Shown: positions 55,863 to 64,000 of the stretch, in pieces
Position numbering within the stretch: position 1 is the first letter of the stretch
How the letters are laid out: each line of letters opens with the position of its first letter
Source: Sesamum alatum
Taxonomy: Eukaryota > Streptophyta > Magnoliopsida > Lamiales > Pedaliaceae
DNA: 64,000 nt
Assembly: GCA_034509735.1 (NCBI GenBank)
Contig: JACGWO010000001.1
Coordinates: 31,127,966-31,191,965 of the forward strand
Direction: 5' to 3'
Program-made: the position numbers and the translations under genes
Notes under the pieces: model-generated
Told to the model about the DNA's origin: nothing
Seen by the model: only the letters and a program-made list of their open reading frames with translations
Databases searched by the model: none

Positions 55863-56277
55863 TCACCTGAAACCTATCTTATCCAGATGCTTAGTATGGG
55901 CAACTTGCGATACGGACTTAGTAAGTGGATCTGTTATGTTTTCTGCCGAGCTGACTCGGTCTATTCGAACGTCACCTCTACTGACCATCTCTCTGATCAG
56001 ATGGTAGCAAATAGGAATATGTTTGGATCGGTGATGAGATCTCGGTTCCTTTGCTTGTGGTATTGCCCCGTTGTTTTTGCAAAAGATAAGTACTGGCTTA
56101 GCAATGCTAGGAATTTCATCCAACTCTTTGATGTAGCTCATCATCCAAACAGTCACTTTAGCAGCTTTCGAAGCTGCTATGTGTTCAGACTCTGTGGTGG
56201 AGTCCGTCGTGGTAGCTTGCTTGGAACTCTTCCAAGAAACCATGGCACCATTTAGTCGGAAAATGAAACCAGACCTA
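55863..56277 (-). pseudogene. pol: R8 pol: RNase H C-terminal part
   Basis: Open minus-strand text reads FRLNGAMVSWKSSKQATTTD, DSTTESEHIAAS, FCKNNGAIPQAKE, SHHRSKHI and DPLTKSVSQVAH, ending HLDKIGFR. The catalytic Asp of the DNNGA motif is Lys and the usual AEY is SEH, so the domain is dead. The VSQVAH and HLDKI ending matches R1 and distinguishes A-type pol from B-type (MSQSAH, HLEKM). The polypurine tract is at 55831-55841. Confidence 0.85.
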
Positions 56278-58211
56278 TAAAAGCCTAGGATAGGCGTGTG
56301 GATGATCCCGGGAGGAGCGCGAATGCGGGAGCGCGGTATAATAAAATTTGCAAGAATGTAAAACATGCCATAAAATTAATTAAACGTAAACGTTCAAGGG
56401 GTGTCCCTTGAACCTCCTGGGCATTCGGTGTATCTCATGGAGGCCATAGGGTTGAAAAATAGACACCAACAAAACGAGAAAACCTACCCGGTTGTCGTTT
56501 TTGTCTTCGAGCCGCTACTTGCATTGTTTCCCGTTTTGCTCCAAGATCTCGTATTGAGACCCTCTAAATCGTACACGCAATCCGCCCACGTATCTTGATC
56601 CTCGTGCTAGCGAAAAACCAAGTGTATATTATTTGGAGAGGACGGATCGATCAAATACTATGAGTTAACGTGATCAATCCTCCTTAAGTTAAATTGTATG
56701 AAACAAAAGAACAAAGTCTATTTCTTGGGAAAGAAGGAGAATGGCCGAGAGAGAGAGGACAGACGTGAGTGGTGTGTGTTTTTGAATTTCATCATCTTTC
56801 CACAAGTGAAGGGCTAGGAGTTTATATAGAGGAGGAATCCATCCCTCTTCCAACGCCAACTCTTGGAATACTATTTTTGACTAGGATTTTGACCTAGTCA
56901 AAGTAGCTCTTTGATTTGGTCAAACCAATCCTAGCCATCCATCTCTCCTTTGAATCTCAACCATACATTTATTTTATGGAATATTTAAATCTTATTTATA
57001 TAATCCATAGAGCAAGAAATTAATAAAATAAATAGTAATATTTATTTTAAGCCCGTTTCAGTAAATTTCAATAAATCCAATTTATTAGTTAAATTCCTTT
57101 TCATCCAATTAAAGGAATTAATTTTTTCAAGAAAAGAAAGATCCAATTAAATCTAATTTAATCGTCCCATCTCTCTCCAAATATTTAATTCTAAATTAAA
57201 TACATTATGTGTGCGGATTGTGTGTGACTCTTTAGGTTTAACTTCAGCTAGACTTGGTCGAATTCCTAGAATCCGTCCGTTACCATGGGTGGCCATCTAG
57301 CAACGGTCCATGCCACTAGAGACTAGGTGAATATGCATGGGGGTGAACATTTAGGCTCTGCAGTACATTTATCCTTCTGCCTACGGTCTCACCACTTAGG
57401 GTCTAGGGCACGGAAACATAGGTACCCATCATAGACCTAAGTGTCGGCTTGTCCTACACTAAACATCGCAAGAAATCCCTTCGTTCTGTTCAGTTACTGT
57501 GGCCACAGATTTAGGGACAAGACCAGAACATAGTGAGATGCTACTGTCAGCACTCTGACAGGAGATAGATCCTTTCTTGGAAACTACTGTCACGTTGCAC
57601 ATCATGACTGCACTAGATATGACTTATGACTACTCAGTAACTATTACTTGGTAATCTCTCACCATACCTAAGATACATACACGGTGTACAGGTAAACTCA
57701 ACAATTCCTCAAGTCCAAGTATTAACCTGTACCGTTGGAACCGGGAACTCAAGTCATACCTATCTGACCCTACTCAAGGTCCTCCGTAAGACGGTTCCCG
57801 CGAGTCACCTCAGTCAGCTGCTCCTTAGCCAGCTGACCCACTAACATTGCATAGACGACCCTCGTCACCCGTCGATGAAATACGACAGCAGATGCTTAGT
57901 GCAAGCCTCAAGTGAATTCTCGATACCCATTTCCCGAGATTCCTTGACTTGGAGATTTTCAGACTGATTCGGCGAAACTGACTTCATGAACCTACCTCCA
58001 AAAGTAGTTCCAGTTCCCGAAATGTGATCTCAGTCTGTGGGCTTTGTTTGTGCAGTGAACAGTTATAAAGTAGTAAAGTGAACACAGACAAAGTATGAGC
58101 CAGATGAACATCACTTTCTCATTCATCAAGGTTTATTAAAACTCTCAAATTGTTCAAACATAGGTTACAATTCGCTTAATAAAATTGACTTCATGATCAC
58201 CTATTCTAACA
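56278..58211 (-). repeat. 3' LTR of R9 (type C)
   Basis: A 1934-bp LTR runs on the minus strand from TGTTAGAATAGGTGATC (58211) to a decayed end GGCTTTTA at 56278 (terminal CA changed to TA). The CCATGG block is near 57283-57312 with one side altered, and W-box sequences are near 56878-56925. Confidence 0.86.
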
Positions 58212-58803
58212 ATCTCCCACTTGACCTTTAAAGCCAATCACCCATATGTCTAAGACCCATCTTCTCAAGATGTTGTGTGTGAGTACTCTGCGACATAGGC
58301 TTTGTCAGCGAATCTGCTGTGTTGTCTGCTGAGCTGACTCGGTCCATGCAGACGTCACCTCTTCCTACCATTTCCCTCAGAAGGTGGTAGCGTCTAAGAA
58401 TATGCTTGGATCGGTGATGAGATCTCGGTTCTTTTGCTTGCGTTGTGGCTCCGCTGTTATCGTAGAAGATAACTACGGGTTCCGCAATGCTAGGTACCAC
58501 ACCCAACTCTTGATGTAGTTTCTCATCCAAACCGCTTCTTTGGCAGCTTCTAAAGTTGCTATGTTTTCGGCCTCAGTGGTGGAATCAGCTGTGGTTGCTT
58601 GCTTGGAACTTTTCCATGCTACCACACCTCCATTGAGCCTGAATACATAACCTGACTGAGACTTGGCATCATCGTCATCCGCCTGGAAGCTAGCATCGCT
58701 AAACCCTTCCAGGATCAGTTCTCCATTGCCATAGACCAAGAACATTTCCTTAGTCCTCCTCAGGTACTTAAGGATGCTCTTGATTGCATTCCAGAGTGCC
58801 CCT

Positions 58804-61036
58804 TGTTAGAATAGGTGACCAGAAAGTCAATGGTATTGGCTGTTCTGAGAACCATTCGTCAATCTGTGAACAAGTAATATTATGTTAATGAATGTAGTAA
58901 GGATTCATAGGCATGAGTTTGTTGTACTTACTGCTTGCATCGTTACGATGTCACAACAAACGCCCACAGACTGAAATAAACATTTCGAAAAATTGGAACT
59001 ACGCTTGGAGGTAGGTTCATGAAATCAGTTTCGCCGAATCAGTCTGAAATACTCCAAGTCAAAGGAATCTCGAGAAAGGGCATCGAGAATCCATTTGAGA
59101 GTTGCACTAAGCATCTGCTGTCGTGTTTAATCGACGGGTGACGAGGATCGTCTAAGCAGTGTTAGTGGGTCGGCCTGCTGGGGAGCGGCCGACTGAGGTG
59201 ACTCGCGGGAATCGTCATATAGAAGCTACTCGGGCTTGGTCGGTATGACTCGTATTCCCGGTTCCGATAGTACGGGATTAGTCCTCGGACTTGAGGATCA
59301 CGGCAGTCCCCTACATACTAAGGTTGTATCTTGGATCTGGTGAAATTTGACCGATTAAATCACATGGTCATCATAAGCCTCGTCCAGTGCAGTCGGAGTA
59401 TGTAAGAACGGTGAATTCCAAGATAGGATCTGTTCCCTGTCAAAGGATATGACAGCAAGATCTCCTATGCGCTCGGAGATGGTCTAGACTCACAAAGTCT
59501 ATGGCCATAGCACTTGATGTAGTGGGAAAGGATTTCCTACGTCGAGTTAAACCTATCTCGAGCATTATGCATAGTTGCCTAGTCAACGATGGGAACCGAC
59601 CCCTAGACCAAAGGCCGGGAGACAGGCGACAGTAGGACCGTACCCGTACGTATCGAGCGTCGGTAGGACCGCACCTGCGTATAACTCGGAGCCTAAATGT
59701 TCACACCATAAATTCACCTAGTCTCTAGTGCCATGGACCGTTGCTAGATGGCCACCCATGGTAACGGACTACTTTGGTTATGAAATAACAAAAAAGTAGG
59801 TCCAAGTCTAGCTGAAAGGTGAACCTAAAGAGTCACACCCGCTACACCAAATGAAAGGGAATTAATTTGGAATTAATTCCGGGAGAAGGTTTAATTTAAT
59901 GGAATTAAATTATACTTCTTGGAGATTCAAGCGTCGATGAATTATTTGGAATAATCGGGCTTGAGTTCATAAATTATATTTATGAATTTTATAAAGCATG
60001 GGCTTTCCTTTTAATTAGATTAAAAGGGTGAATTAATTAGTGGGCTTGGTATATTAAATAAGATTTAATATAAAGTCCATGGGACTATTTAATTAAGAAT
60101 TAAATAATTCCGTTCTATGGAATTAATTAATGGGCTTGGTATATTAAATAGGATTTAATATAAAGTCCATGGGACTATTTAATTTAGAATTAAATAAGTC
60201 ATTTCCATTAATTAATTAATGGGCTTAGTATATTAAATATGATTTAATATAAAGTCCATGGGAATATTTAATTTAGAATTAAATAGGCCCATTCCATAAA
60301 GCCCATCAAAATGGATGGACAAGATTTGATCTAGAGAATGATGAGATGAATGGCCATGATTAATTTGACTTAATCAAAGCCTAATTTGACTAGGTCAAAA
60401 TCCTAGTCAAAGTGTGTCTCTTTGGAAGAGTTTGAGAATGAATAGGAATTCCATCTTCTATAAATACTCAAAAAAAACACACACTCACAGCTAGTATTCT
60501 CTACAACTCTCATCTCTCAATTCTCCCTCAAATTTTCGTCCACCCCTATTTTTCACTCTCCAAGAATATTACTTTGTTCTTCTTGATTTATTCAAGTTAA
60601 GAACATAAGAGACATTGATTGCGTTAATTCATAGCGTGTATCGATGTCTCTTCTCCCCAAAATAATTTCTTGCTAGCACAAGGGTTGTTTGCTTTCCGGT
60701 GGAGCGAGTGAGATGATTTAGAGGGTCTCTTCTTTGAGATCTTGGTGCAAAACGGGGAACAATGCATGTAGCCGAAACGAAGACAAAACTACAACCGGGT
60801 AGGTTCTTTAATTTCGTTTTTTTTCGGTTTCAATTCTATGGCCTTCATGTTGTGTTTTATTGAACATGAGATACACCGAACGCCCGGGAGAATCAAGGGC
60901 ACACCCCTTGATTCATTTATGTATATTATGCATGATTTAAATTCCATTTAATTATGCTTTGTAATTTTTATTACGCACTATTTCGCCCTTCCGCTATACG
61001 CGCTAATCTCCCGGGCTGATCCACATATTTCTTTCA
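58804..61036 (+). mobile_element. Solo LTR S4 (type E)
   Basis: A 2233-bp LTR from TGTTAGAATAGGTGACC to ATATTTCTTTCA is flanked by CCCCT at 58799-58803 and 61037-61041, a perfect duplication. The CCATGG pair is at 59731-59736 and 59756-59761. W-box pairs are near 60367-60412 and a TATAAATA box is near 60461. Three tandem 90-bp units lie in U3. It interrupts R9 pol in the opposite orientation. Confidence 0.92.
60031..60299 (+). repeat. Triplicated 90-bp unit in U3 of S4
   Basis: Units start at 60031, 60121 and 60210 with AATTAATTA(A/G)TGGGCTT. Each then has TATATTAAATA, GATTTAATATAAAGTCCATG and a TATTTAATT-AGAATTAAATA stretch. The copies differ by a few substitutions. The array ends about 90 bp before the W-boxes and is not seen in LTR types A-C. 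Confidence 0.88.
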
Positions 61037-61292
61037 CCCCTCCTGCACAAGACTGATATATGCTCGTTACACTTCAGGCGTAAGCGATGTCAGGTCTCGT
61101 GCAGTGGACAGCATATTGGATGCTCCCTCGAAAGAAGCATATGGGATGCCTTTCATCCTCTCAAGTGCCTCATCAGTCTTAGGAGACTGTTTCTTGGACA
61201 ACTTGATCCCACGCCCCATGGGAAGGAAACCACGTTTGAGTTGTCGATGCGAAATCTTTTCAGGATTTTTCCATATACGAGTTTTGGTTGTC

Positions 61293-64000
61293 AATTTTAA
61301 TTTTGGTTGAGATTTTATATTTCATAGAATTAATATTGCCTTGTTAATTATGGAAAAGGTTTTTCCAACAAAATCGTTGTGCATAGGTTGCACTATTATC
61401 CAATGTTTGGTGTGGATATTTTACATGTAGTTTTTGCATTTATTTTATGGTATGGATTATCATGGATGTTGGTATAGCATATTTTACGTGGGATATGTAT
61501 TTGTGCTATTTGTGTTAATTGATTTGACAAAGGAAGATCACAAAGCCCCTAGACCGCATGTATGGTTTATTTACATTTATTTGTTGGGTTGTGGCCTGCG
61601 TGCCTCTTTATTTTCCTCTCTGTCTCTCTTCTAGTGCCTTGGAATAATAAGGCTTTCTCTCTCCCTCCTAATGTGAAGGACAAGCGGATTCGCCCGGGAG
61701 CGCGAGCAGAAGCGAGAAAGGCAAGATAAGTGCGTAAATTTAAATCAAATTCAAAATACGCGAATCCCAAGGGGTGTACCCTTGGGTGCTCAACCTGGCG
61801 TTCGATGTAGGATGTGTAAATATTAAAACATATATTTAAACACATAGGGCATAGATATATAAATGGAACCAATCAAAGCGTAATAAACCGTTACCTTTGA
61901 TTGTTTAGCGTATGCTCCCGGCTACTAGCGTTGTTCCTTCTCCGGAATGCTCACGAAATCCAAACGTATGGATTCTCCAAAGGTGATCCACACCACACCG
62001 GAAGAAAACACACGTTCTTCTTGCTAGAAAAGAACGGGTTTAGGAAGGAATCGGTTTAAGAGAAGAACACTATGAATTAGTGTTCTCTTAAACTTACTTT
62101 GTTCTTCTTCTTGATTCAAAATCAAGTGAAGAACACAAGTGTAAGAGAGGGAGGGAGCACGAAAATTGAGAGAGAGGAGAGGATTTTTGTCTTCTCTTTT
62201 TCCTAGAAAAAGATGAATAATGAATCACATATGCTAGGTGTTGTATTTTCTAATATATATACATAATTAATGTGATTATTGGAATATGTCTAGGTTCATC
62301 CAAGGATGTCTAGATTCATTCCAATCAATCACCATCAATTCTTCAATCAAGCCTACCAAAATTTATGGTATGATCAAATCATACCAAAAGGGAAGAGCTT
62401 GATTGGAGTTGATTTCTCTCTTTCCAAAAGAGACAAGTCAACATACCACCTAGCATGAAACATGGCTGATTTTGCTTCCTCCAAGGGAGCATGTCGGCTA
62501 TGTTTATTTAAGGGAAGAAGTCCAACTTCTTCCTATTCCAAATTAGGAATTATTTCTCCTCTCGGGTATAATTTAACGGACCGGGTTTTATCGTAATCCA
62601 ATTACGACGGACCCAATATTAAATCCAATTTAATGTCCACTTAAATTATTCCCGTTGATCTTTTAATCCAATTAAAAGATCCAACGTCTCAACATCTCAA
62701 CTTTCCATATTTAATCGAAAAATCCAATTTACCGATTAAATGAAAGCCCGATACAATATCGGCCCGTCCATCCAATGGACTTTCCTTTAAGTAATCCAAT
62801 TACTTATTTTATCCTTCGAGATTGACTCCAAGTCGATCTCTCAACCTCCTCGGTGATTTGTGTGTGACCCTTTAGGTTCACCCTCAGCTAGACTTGGGCC
62901 CGTGTCCCACAAGGGCCCGTTACCATGGGTGGCCGTCTAGCAACGGTCCATGGCACTAGAGACTAGGTGAATTGGCGTGAACATTTAGGCGCCGATTCCG
63001 TACGGGTACGATCCTTCCGTCTACCGTCTCCCGGCCTTAGTCTAGGGTATGGAATTGGGCGTCGGTTCCCATCCTTGACTAGGCATCTATGCTTAATACT
63101 CGAGACCACGTATGCTTCATTGCGTCGACACAGGAAACCATTCCCTGTTCGACCAACCACTGTGGCCACAGCTTCAAACAGCATGTACGTGTCTCCGAGT
63201 GCATAGGAGATACCTCTGTCATATACTGACAGGGGACGGATCCTCTTCTTGGAATCCACCGTCCTCGCCACACATTCCGACTGCACTGGACAAGGCTTAT
63301 AATGATCATCTTACAGAATGATCACCTCTCGCCAGATCCAAGATACAGCCGTCCTGTGCACGTGACTGCCATGATTCCTCAAGTCTGAGGATTACTCCCG
63401 TACTATCGGAACCGGGGAATCCAATCATACCGACCAAGCCTCCAAGGCTTCCATATGATGATCCCCGCGAGTCAGTCCAGTCGGCTCGACCCCAGTCGAC
63501 CAACCCATCAAGATCGTGTAGGCGTCCCACGCCTGCCGCCGATGAAACACGGCACTCATCCAATGAACACGACTCTTGACGCAAGTCTCAATAGGACTCT
63601 CGATGCCTTGTCTCGAGGTCCTCGACTTGGAACGTTTCAGACCCAACTCTTAATCAGTTGGTTTCATGACCACCATCCAATGCGTGGCCTAACTGCACGA
63701 GTTGTTATCCATGGTCTGTGGGCTTTGTTGCGATATAAGTTAAACACCATTTTAACAAATGTAAGATGAGCGCAACAAAGAAGGTACCATTGGTGACGAA
63801 CACTCATCTTATTCATCACATAATAATATTACATTCACATCAAGTTGTCAGATAGGTTACAAATCGCCAAACCTATTGGCTTTCTGGTCACCTATTCTAA
63901 CATAATGTACTCCCCCCAAATGTTTAATTGGGGTTTCTTATTTTATGATGTAATGAGAGTAGAGTTAGTGGTGAGGTTTTATTTTCTTTTGTAAATAAAA
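61293..64000 (+). mobile_element. Leader fragment of copia element R10, split by S5
   Basis: 61293-61673 and 63908-64000 are colinear with the R2 leader (about 22800-23290). Shared text includes CCTAGACCGCATGTATGGTT, GCGTGCCTCTTTA, a pyrimidine tract ending in AG (61633-61634), GCCTTGGAATAATAAGGC and TGTACTCCCCCC, then TAATGAGAGTAGA. The LTR, primer-binding site and GC tract are not attached on the left, and the element runs off the right edge, so gag may lie beyond. Confidence 0.8.
61674..63902 (-). mobile_element. Solo LTR S5 (type A)
   Basis: A 2229-bp LTR runs on the minus strand from TGTTAGAATAGGTGACC (63902) to CTTGTCCTTCA (61674). TAATG flanks both sides (61669-61673 and 63903-63907). 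It is nearly identical to S1 and S3. The CCATGG block is near 62920-62955. No internal sequence is attached. Confidence 0.93.

Larger units (their letters stand above)
51442..56277 (-). mobile_element. 3' part of copia element R8 (LTR type A)
   Basis: On the minus strand it consists of the RNase H end (56277-55863), polypurine tract 55841-55831 and the 3' LTR 55830-51442, which is split by S3. The 5' part is missing because the C-type LTR of R9 joins at 56278. The left flank is R7 sequence (GCTGC before the LTR). Confidence 0.87.
58228..61290 (-). pseudogene. pol: R9 pol: RT end and RNase H, split by S4
   Basis: 61290-61067 encodes the RT tail (RGFLPMGRGIKLSKKQSPKT, RMKGIPYAS). After S4, 58745-58473 encodes MFLVYGNGELILEGFSDASF, the QADDDDAKSQSGYVFRL part and AWKSSKQATTADSTTEAENI (AEY changed to AEN). 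A one-base shift near 58510 leads to 58530-58228 (IFYDNSGATTQAKE, HHRSKHILRRY, MSQSTHTQHLEKM). The upstream two thirds of pol are missing. Confidence 0.85.
56278..61292 (-). mobile_element. 3' part of copia element R9 (LTR type C), pol split by S4
   Basis: On the minus strand, RT remains (61292-61042), then RNase H (58798-58228), polypurine tract 58222-58212 and 3' LTR 58211-56278. S4 (58804-61036) is inserted in pol. The 5' part is missing: pol is cut at 61292 and abuts the R10 leader. Confidence 0.87.

Overview
This window is plant nuclear DNA, probably from a eudicot (an inference from AT-rich intergenic sequence, Ty1/copia families, MULE- and hAT-like MITEs and a LINE-type remnant). I found no intact host gene, rRNA, tRNA or CRISPR array. 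It is almost entirely a nest of related Ty1/copia LTR retrotransposons. I use local names: R = element with internal sequence, S = solo LTR. LTR types are A (about 2.2 kb, ending CTTGTCCTTCA), B (about 1.97 kb, ending ATCCACAATCTTTCA), C (B-like, ending AAGGCTTTCA), D and E. All types share a short block built around two CCATGG sites 25 bp apart.

Layout. 1-2692 is AT-rich intergenic DNA with a foldback MITE. A Mutator-like MITE (2693-15409) is split by antisense element R1 (2894-15152). R1 has a type A 3' LTR, itself split by solo LTR S1, but a type C 5' LTR, so it is a chimera. A second Mutator-like MITE with a perfect 9-bp duplication lies at 15423-15800. An antisense LINE/RNase H remnant follows (16200-17330), then solo LTR S2 (type D, 17332-19389). 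A hAT-like element (19600-31138) is split by R2, a 10.4-kb forward type B element with two nearly identical LTRs. 32044-34106 is the truncated antisense element R3, abutting R4 (34107-42939, forward), which carries the longest open pol frame (797 codons). R4 ends inside pol of R5 (42940-49957). The R5 3' LTR is split by R6 (44178-48125, antisense, internally deleted, duplication AATTC). 49958-51441 is a copia fragment of another lineage (R7). R8 (51442-56277) is an antisense 3' end with a type A LTR split by solo LTR S3. R9 (56278-61292) is an antisense 3' end whose pol is split by solo LTR S4 (type E). R10 (61293-64000) is only a forward leader, split by solo LTR S5.

The elements share one plan: LTR, primer-binding site complementary to initiator Met-tRNA, a leader of about 2 kb with a very GC-rich tract, gag (UBN2-like, then a CCHC knuckle), protease, integrase, reverse transcriptase, RNase H, polypurine tract, LTR. 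Every copy is broken by frameshifts or stops, so any movement would need proteins from another copy.

The most unusual signal is in the GC-rich leader tract. Four elements carry many small hairpins of the form CAGRC-loop-GYCTG, whose arms change together (CAGAC with GTCTG, CAGGC with GCCTG) and whose loops are purine-rich on the RNA strand. This looks like a repeated RNA structure module in the genomic RNA leader. Other points of interest are W-box pairs just upstream of the LTR TATA box, the paired MYB-core block, microhomology-flanked deletions, and indel-only differences between the R2 LTRs that suggest assembly error.
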